Below, piece after piece: positions 1 to 9,827 of a stretch of 64,000 nucleotides of DNA. Source of the stretch: Thiobacillus sp. 0-1251 (lineage in GTDB: Bacteria; Pseudomonadota; Gammaproteobacteria; Burkholderiales; Thiobacillaceae); assembly GCA_001899305.1 (NCBI GenBank), contig MKWL01000018.1, positions 186,001 through 250,000 on the forward strand, read 5' to 3'. Under the pieces are notes generated by a model, which saw only the letters and a program-made list of their open reading frames with translations, ran no database searches and was not told the origin of the DNA. The position numbers were made by a program, and so were the translations under genes. Positions within the stretch are counted from its first letter, which is position 1. Each line of letters starts with the position of its first letter.

Positions 1-255
1 GGTGGTGAGAGGATGGCGCTGTTCGCCGTCGATCAGCACGGCTTCGACCTTGGCGAACAGCAGCCGGCGCGCGAGCGTGACCGGATTGGCGTCGAACAGC
101 AGGCCGTGATAACGGCGGGTCAGGCTCAGCGCGACGGTGCCAGCCGCATAGCCGCCAAATCCGTCGGCGAGCCACCATTCGCGGTGTTCAGCCAGGGCCA
201 GATCGCCGCAGATTTCACGGCCGAAGCGGATGAACGCGGGCAGTGGGGTGCTCAT
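1..255 (-). CDS. amylo-alpha-1,6-glucosidase (glycogen debranching enzyme), 5' part only
   Basis: The first 85 codons of a gene that runs off the left edge. The ATG lies at 253-255 on the complement. The protein shows EWWLADGFGGYAAGTV followed by TRRYHGLLFDANP, which matches the N-terminal GDE_N domain of bacterial debranching enzymes (GGYA-x-GT ... RRYHGLL). These enzymes remove alpha-1,6 branches of glycogen in the cytoplasm. It follows the GGDEF/EAL gene on the same strand and its start overlaps that gene's 3' end by about 40 bases, so it probably belongs to the same transcript. Its presence beside transaldolase, gnd, zwf and glk fits a glycogen/hexose-phosphate gene neighbourhood. The catalytic domain lies outside the window, so its integrity cannot be judged. 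Confidence 0.75.
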   Translation of the reverse strand, partial: MSTPLPAFIRFGREICGDLALAEHREWWLADGFGGYAAGTVALSLTRRYHGLLFDANPVTLARRLLFAKVEAVLIDGEQRHPLTT

Positions 256-2020
256 GGAGTTCTCCTCGTTTTTCCGCCGGGTGCGATGTGTCCTCCGGCG
301 GCAGGCCGGCCAGCAGTTCGAGCAGCTGCGGTTCGGTGAGCGGCCTGCTGAACAGATAACCCTGTACCTGGTCGCAATGCATCGCGCGCAGCCTCGCCAG
401 CTGGCCCGCCTCTTCCACGCCTTCGGCCAGCACCACCAGACCCAATTCACGGCCCAGGGTGATGACCGCGCGCACGATCGCGGCATTGGCGGGATCGCTT
501 TGCAGGGTGCGGACGAAACTCTGATCAAGCTTCAGCTTGTCGACCGGGAAACGGCGCAGCCAGGCGAGCGCGGAATGCCCGGTGCCGAAGTCGTCGAGCG
601 CGAGTTGGACGCCCAGGGCCTTCAGCCGGTCGAGGGTGGCCGTGGCCAGTTCGATGTCGTGCATCGCCGCGCTTTCGGTAATTTCGATCTCCAGCCAGCG
701 CGGTGCCAATCCGCTTTGAGCCAGGCAAGCCTGGACCTCTTGCACCAGGTTGGGTGAACGGAAGTGCCGCGGCGACAGATTGACCGCCACGGTGATGGAC
801 GGCAGGCCGGCAGCCTGCCAGGCCTGTGCACGTTCGCACGCGGTGCGCAGCACCCATTCGCCGATGGCGATGATGGCGCCGCTGGATTCGGCCAGCGGGA
901 TGAACTCGGTCAGCGGAACTTCCCCGCGGGTGGGGTGGCGCCAGCGCACCAGCGCTTCGACCCCGACCATGCGGTTATCACTGATGCGCATCTGCGGCTG
1001 GTAGCGCAGCGTGAGTTCGCCGCGCGCGGCGGCATGCGTCAGCGCGTGTTCGAGTTCCAGCCGCGCCACCGCCTGGGCGTCGAGCGCCGGGAAATAGCGC
1101 TGGAAGCCGTCGCCGCCCTCGCGCTTGACATGCTGAAGCGCGGTGTCGGCTCGGCGCAGCAGGGTGGCGGCGTCGTCGCCGTCTTCGGGTGCGCGGCTGG
1201 CCCCCATGCTGAACGTGAAATACAGCTCGCGTCCGTCGATGTGGAAGGCCGGCCTCATCAGCGCTTTTACTTGCGCGGCGAGATCGTCCAGGCGGGCGGC
1301 GGCGGTCAGGTGGGGACAGAACACGGCGAACAGCGCGCCTTCGAAGCGATGCACCGCGCCCCCGGGCAGGCTGGCCATCAGCCCCGTCAGACGCTTGGCC
1401 ACAGCGCCCAGCAGGGATTCGCCGGTGGCATGGCCCAGCGTCTCCATCAGCGGACGAAAGCGGTCGAGATGCAGCAGCAGCACCGCGGTCGGCGTACCGT
1501 CCGCGAGGGTGCCGGCAAGCCGCTCGTTGAAGGCGCGCTGGTTCGGCAGGCCGGTCAGCAGATCGTGCAGGCTATGGTGGTCGAGCAGGGATTCTGCGAT
1601 GTGCTGCGCGGTGAGGTCCTTGAGATAGACATGGCAGACGCCGAGGTCTTCCATGCAATGCACGCTGCATTGCAGCACGTTGCTCTGGTGCAGGTATTCC
1701 CAGCGGTCTTCGGCGCGGCCGCCGTTGAGGAGGGCGCCGATGTGATCGACGAGGTCGGGCGGGAGCACTTTGGCCACCTCGGCATGGGCGCACAAACCGT
1801 TTGCCAGCCGGTGCGCCGCCGGGTTGGCATAGCGCACCCGGCCGTCGAACGACACGCTCAGCACCGGCTGCGGATTGCGCTCGGGGAACAGCGCAAGCCG
1901 ACGCCGCACGCGCGCTTCGCCGAGCGTGCGGCGCAGCAGCCGGCGGGCCGTGAGTGCAACGACAGCCGTCAGCGGCAGGGCGAGGGCGACTACAACCACC
2001 CATGTGAGGACGTCATGCAT
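215..2020 (-). CDS. membrane-anchored PAS-GGDEF-EAL cyclic-di-GMP signalling protein, probable phosphodiesterase
   Basis: A 601-residue protein. Residues about 5-24 form one membrane segment (LTWVVVVALALPLTAVVALT), followed by a PAS-like sensor (about 40-150), a GGDEF domain (about 155-320) and an EAL domain (about 330-585). The GGDEF signature is degenerate: the position reads RFEGALFAVF instead of RxGGDEF, so diguanylate cyclase activity is unlikely. The EAL part keeps EALVRW, the DDFGTG motif and KLDQSFV, so hydrolysis of c-di-GMP is plausible, with the GGDEF part perhaps acting as a regulatory GTP-binding domain. The start overlaps the transaldolase stop by 8 bases, which suggests translational coupling, but the two functions have no obvious link. 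Confidence 0.88.
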   Translation of the reverse strand: MHDVLTWVVVVALALPLTAVVALTARRLLRRTLGEARVRRRLALFPERNPQPVLSVSFDGRVRYANPAAHRLANGLCAHAEVAKVLPPDLVDHIGALLNGGRAEDRWEYLHQSNVLQCSVHCMEDLGVCHVYLKDLTAQHIAESLLDHHSLHDLLTGLPNQRAFNERLAGTLADGTPTAVLLLHLDRFRPLMETLGHATGESLLGAVAKRLTGLMASLPGGAVHRFEGALFAVFCPHLTAAARLDDLAAQVKALMRPAFHIDGRELYFTFSMGASRAPEDGDDAATLLRRADTALQHVKREGGDGFQRYFPALDAQAVARLELEHALTHAAARGELTLRYQPQMRISDNRMVGVEALVRWRHPTRGEVPLTEFIPLAESSGAIIAIGEWVLRTACERAQAWQAAGLPSITVAVNLSPRHFRSPNLVQEVQACLAQSGLAPRWLEIEITESAAMHDIELATATLDRLKALGVQLALDDFGTGHSALAWLRRFPVDKLKLDQSFVRTLQSDPANAAIVRAVITLGRELGLVVLAEGVEEAGQLARLRAMHCDQVQGYLFSRPLTEPQLLELLAGLPPEDTSHPAEKRGELHEHPTARVHPLRP

Positions 2021-3149
2021 GCTGGGGGGCGCGATGGTGAGCCTGCTGGGTCAGTGCGATGGCGTCGATCAGGCGGTCGTGCGCATCGCGGAACTGGCGG
2101 AGCCCATCCGCCAGGAGGGTGTCGGTGATGGCGGCCAGATCGACGCCGAGGCGGGCGGCCGCACTCAGCCGGTCGAGCGCGCCGTCGAGGTCCTCCAGCA
2201 GGCTGTCGCGCGGCACCCCGTGCTTGCGAAACGCGTCGAGGGTGGCAGGCGGCACCGTGTTGACGGTTTCCGCGCCGATCAGCTCCTCGATGTAGCGCAC
2301 ATCGCGGTAGGCCGGATCCTTGACCCCGGTGCTCGCCCACAACAGGCGCTGCGGCTGCGCGCCGGCACTGGCAAGGCGGCGCCAGCGCGGCTGGGTGACG
2401 GTCTCCATGTAGTGCAGATAGGCCTGGCGGGCATTGGCGATGGCCAGCGTGCCGCGCAGTGCGGACAGTGCTCGCGCGTCGCGGTGCGGCACCCCGGCGG
2501 CCAGCCGGCGGTCGATCTCCGCATCGGCAGCGGTGTCGATACGGCTGATGAAGAAACTGGCGACCGAGGCGACCTGCGACAGTTCGCCGCCCGCCGCCAG
2601 CCTTCTTTCCAGGCCGCGCAGCCAGGCATCGGTCACGCGGCGGTAGGCATCGACCGCAAACAGCAGCGTGACATTGACGTTGATGCCTTCGGCGATCAGC
2701 GTCTCGATGGCCGCCACGCCGGCTGGCGTGGCGGGCACCTTGATCATGGCATTCGGCTGGTCGAGCGCGGCCCACAGGCGGCGCGCCTCCCCCAGGGTGC
2801 GTTCGGTGTCGTGGGCCAGATGCGGCGAAACCTCGAGGCTGGCGTAGCCGTCGCGGCCCTGGGTCGCCGTATACACCGGGTGGAGCTCGGCCGCCGCGCG
2901 GCGGATATCCTCCAGCGCCAGGTGCTCGTATACCGCCGGGGCCGGTATGTCGCGCGATTTCACGATGTCGGCGGCATAGTGCCGTCCGTCGCTGATGCTC
3001 TTCTCGAAAATCGCCGGATTCGAGGTGACGCCGGTGACGCCGTCCTCCTCGATCAGGCGCCGCAGTTCCAGGCTGTCGAGAAGCTCGCGTCCGATGTAAT
3101 CGAGCCAGACCGACTGGCCATGGCCGTGCAGTTTGCGCAGGGGGTTCAT
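2013..3149 (-). CDS. tal: transaldolase
   Basis: Transaldolase moves a dihydroxyacetone unit between sugar phosphates in the non-oxidative pentose phosphate pathway (cytoplasm). The 378-residue product begins MNPLRKLHGHGQSVWLDYI, and VTGVTSNPAIFEKSI plus MIKVPATPAG are family motifs; the Lys of IKVPAT is the Schiff-base residue. The later blocks (NVTLLF, VASFFISRID, LLWASTGVKDP) also match the longer bacterial TalB-like/transaldolase group. I chose the ATG at 3147-3149 because MNPL is the usual start; the open frame extends further upstream only as read-through of non-coding sequence. It lies just downstream of cusA on the same strand, and across the cus block from gnd and zwf, its pathway partners. 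Confidence 0.93.
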   Translation of the reverse strand: MNPLRKLHGHGQSVWLDYIGRELLDSLELRRLIEEDGVTGVTSNPAIFEKSISDGRHYAADIVKSRDIPAPAVYEHLALEDIRRAAAELHPVYTATQGRDGYASLEVSPHLAHDTERTLGEARRLWAALDQPNAMIKVPATPAGVAAIETLIAEGINVNVTLLFAVDAYRRVTDAWLRGLERRLAAGGELSQVASVASFFISRIDTAADAEIDRRLAAGVPHRDARALSALRGTLAIANARQAYLHYMETVTQPRWRRLASAGAQPQRLLWASTGVKDPAYRDVRYIEELIGAETVNTVPPATLDAFRKHGVPRDSLLEDLDGALDRLSAAARLGVDLAAITDTLLADGLRQFRDAHDRLIDAIALTQQAHHRAPQHA

Positions 3150-3253
3150 TTCGCGACACCTCATCGTGTGGGATACAGGTTGGTCGCGGCAGGCGTGCAA
3201 ACCTAACAGTCGTTTGAAAGAAAATTCCGCGCCCACCGCGATCCCCTTGCGTC

Positions 3254-6200
3254 CTATGGCGCGGGTTTGGACGCTTCCTGCACTGCGCGGCTGCGCATCA
3301 GCCAGTAGGCCGCCGGGACGACGAACAGCGAAAGCAGCGGCGCGCTGACCATGCCGCCGATCATGGGGGCGGCGATGCGGCTCATCACTTCGCTGCCGGT
3401 GCCGCTGCCGATCATGATCGGCAGCAGGCCGGCGACGATCACCGCCACGGTCATGGCTTTCGGTCGCACGCGCTGCACTGCGCCCTCGCGGATCGAGGCG
3501 AGCAGGCCCGCCTCGCCGGCCTGCCCGGCGGCCTGCTGCGCAGTCCAGGCATTCTTCAGATACAGCAGCATGATGACGCCGAATTCGGCGGCGACGCCAG
3601 CCAGCGCGATGAAGCCGACGCCGGTCGCGATCGACAGGTGGTAGCCCATCGCATAGAGGAACCACACGCCGCCGGTCAGTGCGAACGGCAGCGTCGCCAT
3701 GATCAGCAGCGCCTCGTCGATGCGGCGGAAGGTGAGGTAGAGCAGCACGAAGATGATCGCCAGGGTGGCCGGCACCACGGCTTTCAGCCGCGCGTTGGCG
3801 CGCTGCATGAATTCGAACTGGCCGGCGTAGGCGATGCTCATGCCGGGTTCGAGCTGGACGCCGGCGGCCACGGCCTCTTGCAGATCGGCCACGGTGGAGG
3901 CGAGATCGCGCCCGCGCACGTCGACGTAGACCCAGCCCGACAGCCGCGCATTCTCGCTTTTCAGCATCGGCGGGCCCTCGCTGAGCCTCACCTCAGCCAC
4001 CATGCCGAGGGTGATCTGGCTGCCGCCGGGGGTGAGGATGGGCAGCGCGGCGAGCTTTTCGGGGGTGTCGCGCCATTCGCGCGGGTAGCGCACGTTGATC
4101 GGGTAACGCGCCAGCCCCTCGACGGTTTCACCGATGTTCTGGCCGCCGATGAGGCTCGCCACCACCGATTGCACGTCGGCGACGTTGAGGCCGTAGCGCG
4201 CGGCGGCGGCGCGATCGATGGCGACATCGACATAGCGGCCGCCGGTGAGGCGCTCGGCGAGGGCGGACGACACCCCCGGCACGGTTGCGGCAATGCGCTC
4301 GACCTGCTGCGCGACGCGATCGATGTCGGCGAGGTTGGCGCTGGCGATCTTCACCCCGATCGGGCTCTTGATGCCGGTGGCGAGCATGTCGATGCGGTTG
4401 CGGATGGGCGGCACCCAGATGTTCGCCAGCCCCGGCACCTGCACCGCGCGATCGAGTTCCTCGACCAGTTTTTCCGGCGTCATTCCCGGCCGCCATTCTC
4501 CGCGCGGCTTGAACTGGATGATGGTCTCGAACATGACAAGCGGCGCCGGATCGGTGGCGGTATCGGCGCGTCCGGCCTTGCCGTAGGCGCTCGCCACTTC
4601 GGGCACGCTGCGGATCTGGCGGTTGGTCTGCTGCAGCAGTTCGGCCGCCTTCTGCGCCGACAGCCCCGGCAGCGCGCTCGGCATGTAGAGAAGGTCGCCC
4701 TCGTCGAGCGGCGGCAGGAACTCCCCGCCGAGACGGCTGATCGGCCAGGCCGCGCTGAGAAAAACCAGGACGGCGACGACCAGCGTGGTTTTGGGGCGCG
4801 CGAGCACCGCGTCGAGCAGCGGCCGGTAGGCGCGGATCAGCCAGCGGTTGAGCGGGTTCTTCGATTCGTCGGGGATGCGGCCGCGGATCCAGTAGCCCAT
4901 CAGCACCGGCACCAGCGTCACCGACAGCGCGGCAGCGGCGGCCATCGCATAGGTCTTGGTGAAGGCGAGGGGGCCGAACAGGCGGCCTTCCTGCGCTTCC
5001 AGGGTGAACACCGGAATGAACGACAGGGTGATGATGAGCAGCGAGAAAAACAGCGCCGGGCCGACCTCGCTGGCGGCATCGACGATCACCCGCCAGTGCG
5101 CCTCGCCCTGTAGGGTCTTGCCGGGGTGCTCGCGCTGCCAGGCCTCGATGTGCTTGTGCGCGTTTTCGATCATGACCACGGCGCCATCGACCATCGCGCC
5201 GACCGCAATCGCGATGCCGCCGAGCGACATGATGTTGGCATTGACGCCCTGTTGGCGCATGACGATGAAGGCGATCATCACACCCAGCGGCAGCGAGACG
5301 ATCGCCACCAGCGAGGAGCGCAGGTGCCACAGGAACAGCACGCACACCAGCGCCACCACGATGAATTCCTCGACCAGCTTCTGGCTGAGATTGTCGATGG
5401 CGCGGTCGATCAGCGCGCTGCGGTCGTAGGTGGTGACGATCTCGACGCCCTCGGGCAGGCCGGCCTTCAGCGTTGCGAGCTTGTCCTTGACCGCCGCGAT
5501 GGTGGCGCGCGCATTCTGGTCCGAGCGCAGGATCACCACGCCGCCGACGGCCTCGCCCTCGCCGTCGAGCTCGCCGATGCCGCGCCGCATTTCTGGGCCG
5601 GTGCGTATCGTCGCGACGTCGCCCAGCGTCACCGGCGTGGCGCCCGCGAGCTTGAGCGGGATGGCGCGGAAGTCGGCCAGATTTTCGAGATAGCCGCTGG
5701 CGCGCACCATGTATTCGGTTTCGGCGAGTTCCAGCACCGCGCCGCCACTCTCCTGGTTGGCGCCGCGAATGGCGGCGATGGCCATCTGGTGCGGGATGCC
5801 GTAGGCGGCAAGTTTCACCGGGTCGAGCACGACCTGATACTGCTTGACCATGCCACCGATGGTCGCGACCTCGGCCACGTTCGGCAGGGTTTTCAGCTCA
5901 TATTTGAGGAACCAGTCCTGGACCGAGCGCAGCTGCGCCAGGTCATGACGGCCGCTCTTGTCCACCAGCGCGTACTGGTAGATCCAGCCGACGCCGGTCG
6001 CATCCGGCCCAAGGGCGGGGCGGGCGCCGGCGGGCAGCCGGCCCTGCACCTGGCTGAGATATTCCAGCACCCGCGAGCGCGCCCAGTACAGGTCGGTGCC
6101 ATCCTCGAACAGCACGTAGACATAGCTGTCGCCGAAAAACGAGTAGCCACGCACCGTCTTCGCGCCCGGCACCGACAGCATGGTGGTGGCGAGCGGATAG

Positions 6201-6397
6201 GTGACCTGGTTCTCGACGATCTGCGGCGCCTGCCCGGCGTAGGGCGTGCGGATGATGACCTGCACGTCTGACAGGTCGGGCAGCGCATCGATCGGCGTCG
6301 TCTTCACCGCCCACACCCCCCAGGCCACGACGAACAGCGTCGCCAGCAGCACCAGGAAACGGTTGCCCACCGACCAGCGGATGAGGTTTGCGATCAT
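3254..6397 (-). CDS. cusA: CusA-type heavy-metal efflux RND inner-membrane pump (Cu+/Ag+)
   Basis: A 1047-residue HME-RND permease, the proton-driven inner-membrane part of a CusCBA tripartite pump that exports Cu+ and Ag+ across the envelope. The first membrane segment follows [20 protein letters not shown], and two large periplasmic loops separate the usual twelve segments. The TM4 motif [16 protein letters not shown] identifies the monovalent-metal branch rather than the Czc branch. The three periplasmic methionines that bind Cu+ in E. coli CusA have counterparts here in [16 protein letters not shown] and [14 protein letters not shown], so I assign Cu/Ag specificity by family knowledge. 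The start overlaps the cusB stop by 4 bases (ATGA type), so cusC-cusB-cusA are translationally coupled. No CusRS regulator is present in the window. Confidence 0.94.
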   Translation of the reverse strand: MIANLIRWSVGNRFLVLLATLFVVAWGVWAVKTTPIDALPDLSDVQVIIRTPYAGQAPQIVENQVTYPLATTMLSVPGAKTVRGYSFFGDSYVYVLFEDGTDLYWARSRVLEYLSQVQGRLPAGARPALGPDATGVGWIYQYALVDKSGRHDLAQLRSVQDWFLKYELKTLPNVAEVATIGGMVKQYQVVLDPVKLAAYGIPHQMAIAAIRGANQESGGAVLELAETEYMVRASGYLENLADFRAIPLKLAGATPVTLGDVATIRTGPEMRRGIGELDGEGEAVGGVVILRSDQNARATIAAVKDKLATLKAGLPEGVEIVTTYDRSALIDRAIDNLSQKLVEEFIVVALVCVLFLWHLRSSLVAIVSLPLGVMIAFIVMRQQGVNANIMSLGGIAIAVGAMVDGAVVMIENAHKHIEAWQREHPGKTLQGEAHWRVIVDAASEVGPALFFSLLIITLSFIPVFTLEAQEGRLFGPLAFTKTYAMAAAAALSVTLVPVLMGYWIRGRIPDESKNPLNRWLIRAYRPLLDAVLARPKTTLVVAVLVFLSAAWPISRLGGEFLPPLDEGDLLYMPSALPGLSAQKAAELLQQTNRQIRSVPEVASAYGKAGRADTATDPAPLVMFETIIQFKPRGEWRPGMTPEKLVEELDRAVQVPGLANIWVPPIRNRIDMLATGIKSPIGVKIASANLADIDRVAQQVERIAATVPGVSSALAERLTGGRYVDVAIDRAAAARYGLNVADVQSVVASLIGGQNIGETVEGLARYPINVRYPREWRDTPEKLAALPILTPGGSQITLGMVAEVRLSEGPPMLKSENARLSGWVYVDVRGRDLASTVADLQEAVAAGVQLEPGMSIAYAGQFEFMQRANARLKAVVPATLAIIFVLLYLTFRRIDEALLIMATLPFALTGGVWFLYAMGYHLSIATGVGFIALAGVAAEFGVIMLLYLKNAWTAQQAAGQAGEAGLLASIREGAVQRVRPKAMTVAVIVAGLLPIMIGSGTGSEVMSRIAAPMIGGMVSAPLLSLFVVPAAYWLMRSRAVQEASKPAP

Positions 6398-7881
6398 TTC
6401 GCGCCCCCGCGCTTGTCGAGCTTCTCGACCAGCAGGCCGTCGTCGGTCTGGCGCACGCCGACGCGCACCCGGTCGCCGGCCTTCAGCCCGTGCGCGAGTT
6501 CCGGGCGCGCCAGTGGAAACACCATGGTCATGCCCGGCATCGACAGCGATTCGAACGGGCCATGCGCGAGCGTCGCTTCCTCGCCGTCGATATCCTCGAT
6601 CAGAGCGTCGGCTTCATGCAGCGGCGAAGCTGGCCCGCCGCTATCCGGCGCGCCGGCGAGGCGGTCGAGCACGCCCTGCAGGCTGGCTTCGGAATCGATC
6701 AGGAACTGCCCGCTGGCGACCACCTGCCGGCCTTCGGCAAGGCCCGTCAGCACTTCGGTTCGTTCGTTCACCTGGCGGCCGAGCGTGACCTCGACCGGGC
6801 GGTAGCGCCCCTTGTCTTCCGCCACGATCACCAGCGCGCGGCGGCTGCTGCGGATCACCGCCTCGCTCGGCACGGTGAGCGCCTGTGCGGTCGCGGCAGC
6901 GATCTGCACCTCGGCGCTGAGACCGGGGCGAATACGGCCGCCGCGGTTGGGCAGTTCGATGCGAACGGTGAGCGCGCGTGCCACGGGGTCGATGCCCGGC
7001 AGGATGGCGATGACCCGCCCGCTGACCGTCTCGCCAGGAAACGCGGCGAAGCGCGCCTCGGCGGTCTGTCCGGTGCGCACCTGGCCCGCCTGCGCCTGCG
7101 GCACCGCCACGTCGAGCCATACGCTGGCGATGCCGTTGATCCGCGTCAACGTCTGACCGGCGGAAAGCGTCATGCCGGGACGCACGTCGAGCGACTGCAA
7201 CTCGCCGCCGATGGGTGCGGTGATCGCGATGCGGTCTTTTAGTTGGCCGCTTGCCCTGACCTCGCCGATCAGCCGTTCCGGCATCCCGGCGAGCCGCATC
7301 CGCGCCTCGGCAGCGGCGGTCAGTTCGGCGTCGCCGGTGGCCTTCAAGGCCAGGTATTCCTGCTGCGCCGCCGCCCACTGCGGCACCAGCAGCTCGGCGA
7401 TGAAAGCGCCCGCCTTGACCACGTCGCCCGGCGCCAGTCGCGCCACCCGCTCGACGTAGCCGCCGCTGCGCGCCTGCACGATGGCGATGTCGCGTTCGTT
7501 GTAGCGCACCACGCCGGTGGCGTGCAGCGTGTCCGAAATGTCGGTGCGGGTGACAGTCGCGAGCCGCATCCCCAGGTTCTGCGAAACGCTGGGGTCGATG
7601 CTTACGCTGGCGGCGTCGCCGCCCTCGTCGGCGTACTTGGGCACCAGTTCCATGTCCATGAAGGGCGACTTGCCGGGCTTGTCGAATTGCTGCGCCGGTA
7701 CCATCGGGTCGTACCAGTAGAGGACGCGGCGTTCGTCGGCGGGCGCTGCCTTCGCCTCAGGCGTATTGGCTGCTCGATTTTGGGGTGGAGTCCACAGTGT
7801 GGCGCCGGCTGCGCCCAGCGCGATCAGCACGACGGCGGCGGCGAGGCGCCCGACAAGCGGTTTGAAGGAAGGGGGTTTCAT
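6394..7881 (-). CDS. cusB: CusB-type periplasmic membrane-fusion protein with C-terminal CusF-like domain
   Basis: A 495-residue adaptor that bridges the RND pump and the outer-membrane channel. An N-terminal signal/anchor (about residues 11-30) is followed by [19 protein letters not shown] and [15 protein letters not shown], the metal-binding block of CusB proteins with the key methionines. The middle part carries the barrel-sandwich hybrid and beta-barrel domains. Residues about 425-490 ([24 protein letters not shown]) resemble the metallochaperone CusF, so adaptor and chaperone are fused. The gene overlaps cusA and cusC by 4 bases at each end. Family assignment is firm; Cu/Ag preference follows from the methionine motifs. 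Confidence 0.93.
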   Translation of the reverse strand: MKPPSFKPLVGRLAAAVVLIALGAAGATLWTPPQNRAANTPEAKAAPADERRVLYWYDPMVPAQQFDKPGKSPFMDMELVPKYADEGGDAASVSIDPSVSQNLGMRLATVTRTDISDTLHATGVVRYNERDIAIVQARSGGYVERVARLAPGDVVKAGAFIAELLVPQWAAAQQEYLALKATGDAELTAAAEARMRLAGMPERLIGEVRASGQLKDRIAITAPIGGELQSLDVRPGMTLSAGQTLTRINGIASVWLDVAVPQAQAGQVRTGQTAEARFAAFPGETVSGRVIAILPGIDPVARALTVRIELPNRGGRIRPGLSAEVQIAAATAQALTVPSEAVIRSSRRALVIVAEDKGRYRPVEVTLGRQVNERTEVLTGLAEGRQVVASGQFLIDSEASLQGVLDRLAGAPDSGGPASPLHEADALIEDIDGEEATLAHGPFESLSMPGMTMVFPLARPELAHGLKAGDRVRVGVRQTDDGLLVEKLDKRGGAK

Positions 7882-9134
7882 GGCTGGGCTCCGGGTTCGT
7901 CGGGCTGGGCATAGGTGAAATGGAGGCGGGCGGCCATTTCACCGCGTGCCCCCGCAAGTTCGATGGCCCTGAGTTCGGCGTTGATGCGGGCGCGCCGCGC
8001 GCCGATCAGTTCGGCCAGGCTGCCGCGACCGCCGCGCCAGGCGGCCTGCATCAGCGTCACTTTCTCCTGCGCCAGCGGCAGCAGCACTTCGTGCTGGCGG
8101 GCCAGCGCCCGGTCGAGCCGCCGGTATTCGGCCAGGTCGGCGTCGAGCTCGGCGGCGTGGGCGCGCAATCGCGCCTGGTAATCGGCATCGAGCGCTGCGC
8201 GCTCGGCCACGCGCGCGGCAATCAGCGGATTCTGGCGGGTGGATGCGAACACCGGAAGATCGAAGCCGAGCTCGATGCCGGCCATGTTGGTGAACTGCGA
8301 ACCGCGCTGCTGGTACACCACGCCCAGGCGCCAGTCGGGCCGGGTTGCCGCTTGTGCAACGCCGATTTCGGCGTCGAGCACGCGCGCCTCCTCGCTGTAC
8401 AGGGCAAGCTCGGGATGCTGTTCGAGGCGATGGGCGAGGCGGCCGTGATCGATCGGCCATTGCGGCGGCGCGCCCTCCAGCGGCCAGTCGGCGGCGTCGC
8501 CGATCCAGCGCCGCAGCGCGGCGATGGCCTGGGCGCGGCGCGCATTGAGCTGGTCCTCGCGTTCGGCGATCAGCGCGGCTTCCTCGCGCGGCAGCACGAC
8601 GTCGCTCGCCATGCCGCCGCCGCCCGCCAGGCGCGCGCGGACGGCGGCGTCGAACAGGCGGTTTTCATCATAGAGCGCAGCGATGTGCTGCAGCTGCGCC
8701 TCGGCGGTGTGGCGCCCGATCCACGCCTGCGCGGTTTGCCGCAGCACGGTCTGGCGCACCACCCGCATCTCGGCCTCGGCCAGTCCGACCCGTCCCCGCG
8801 CTGCGCTGGCCCGCGCCCCGCGCTTGGCGGCGTTGGGGAACGCCTGCATCACGCCGATCATGCGCATGGTCATGGGGTCGCTGTCGAGGCTGAAGCGGTC
8901 GTCGCCTTCGATCGGCACGTTGGCCAGCCCCAGCGTGAGTTGCGGATCGGGCAGGGCGTCCGCCGGAATCGCGCTCTGGCGTGCCGCGGCAATCCGGCTC
9001 GCGCTGGCCGACAGCGCAGGGGTTTCGACGAGTGCCCGCGTCAGCGCATCGTCGAAGCCGAGCGTGGCTGCCACGCCCTGCAGGCCGATCGCCCACAGAG
9101 GCGCAACCAGCCAGTATTGGGGTTTGATAAACAT
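7878..9134 (-). CDS. cusC: CusC-type TolC-family outer-membrane efflux channel
   Basis: A 418-residue outer-membrane factor that completes the tripartite efflux pump. The start at 9132-9134 (MFIKPQYW) is preceded by GGAGCAGGATC, a good ribosome binding site; the in-frame sequence further upstream lacks one. An N-terminal signal sequence (APLWAIGLQGVAA) is followed by the two alpha-helical repeats typical of TolC proteins (SASASRIAAARQSAIP; LGLANVPIEGDDRF; RLGVVYQQRGSQFTNMAGIE). There is no clear lipobox, unlike E. coli CusC. It is the first gene of the cusCBA unit, and the small Cys/His-rich gene lies just upstream on the same strand. Confidence 0.9.
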   Translation of the reverse strand: MFIKPQYWLVAPLWAIGLQGVAATLGFDDALTRALVETPALSASASRIAAARQSAIPADALPDPQLTLGLANVPIEGDDRFSLDSDPMTMRMIGVMQAFPNAAKRGARASAARGRVGLAEAEMRVVRQTVLRQTAQAWIGRHTAEAQLQHIAALYDENRLFDAAVRARLAGGGGMASDVVLPREEAALIAEREDQLNARRAQAIAALRRWIGDAADWPLEGAPPQWPIDHGRLAHRLEQHPELALYSEEARVLDAEIGVAQAATRPDWRLGVVYQQRGSQFTNMAGIELGFDLPVFASTRQNPLIAARVAERAALDADYQARLRAHAAELDADLAEYRRLDRALARQHEVLLPLAQEKVTLMQAAWRGGRGSLAELIGARRARINAELRAIELAGARGEMAARLHFTYAQPDEPGAQP

Positions 9135-9192
9135 GATCCTGCTCCAGTACCGGGAGACGCAATGCGTCTTTGCCCGCACCGTGGTGCGGGGT

Positions 9193-9546
9193 TTAGATCA
9201 GGTCGGTGCGGAGAGCAGGCGGCCGCCAGTGCGCGGCCAATGGAGCCGAATGCGGCAGGGTGGTGAAGACAGCGGGGTAACGCTCGAGTTCGTGCTTGGT
9301 GGGCTGAAAGTCGTGGATCGCCAGTGCGAGGTGAATGCTGCAATGGCAGCCCGTCCCCTCATCGCAGTGTGTGCCGGATGAATTGGCGTCATGCTCATGG
9401 CAACAGTCATGATCGGGTGCCATGGTCTCCGGCGCATCCAACGCGGACATCGGACAGCAGGCTACAGCCATGCGCACGTCCGCCAGTGCCTGCGCAGGGA
9501 GGGCAAGCGCGATCAGCAGAGCAAGGAATATCCGAAATGAACGCAT
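9193..9546 (-). CDS. small secreted Cys/His-rich protein (CopL-like, probable metal-binding)
   Basis: A 117-residue protein with a clear signal peptide (FLALLIALALPAQALA, cleaved near residue 22). The mature part is rich in cysteine and histidine: ACCPMS, DHDCCHEHD, THCDEGTGCHCSIHLAL. This composition, its size, and its place directly upstream of cusCBA on the same strand point to a periplasmic Cu-binding accessory protein resembling the small CopL-type proteins found at copper-resistance loci. The family assignment is inference from composition and context; no catalytic motif is visible. About 60 bases separate its stop from the cusC start, so it probably lies in the same transcript. Confidence 0.65.
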   Translation of the reverse strand: MRSFRIFLALLIALALPAQALADVRMAVACCPMSALDAPETMAPDHDCCHEHDANSSGTHCDEGTGCHCSIHLALAIHDFQPTKHELERYPAVFTTLPHSAPLAAHWRPPALRTDLI

Positions 9547-9827
9547 GCCGCAGTCTGGCCGGTGCAGACTGGCGCTGTCAAGGACACGGCTGCCAGCGGG
9601 TGCCGGTAACTATCCAGGCTAGCCTCCGCCCGGCCTGCAATCCCAGTCCTGTCATGGCTTACTGCGTCGTCGATCAGGAAAAACACCCATTAATGGATGC
9701 CACGCGTCAGGAAACGCGACTTGCCCCGATTAATTGACATGGGCCGCTATCGTGCTGATCCGGTTCATCAATTCTTATGAAATGACGAATGGGCAGGCCC
9801 CCCATAACCGAACGAAAAGGACTGACG
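9547..9827. other. intergenic region between the cus operon and gnd
   Basis: About 280 bases between divergent genes, the start of the Cys/His-rich gene and the start of gnd. It must hold the promoters of both the cus transcript and the gnd-zwf-glk transcript. I see no coding potential of the local type. A TTGACA hexamer at about 9736-9741 on the plus strand could serve as a -35 element for gnd, but no convincing -10 follows at the right distance, so I do not call a promoter. Confidence 0.4.

Noticed and set aside
764..2128. A 454-codon open frame on the plus strand
   Set aside because: It runs opposite the EAL/GGDEF gene. The protein is Arg/Gln/Gly-rich without domain signals, which is typical for antisense frames in GC-rich DNA. 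The same holds for 1875-3206, 3638-5113, 5126-6271, 7920-9266 and 38909-41107.
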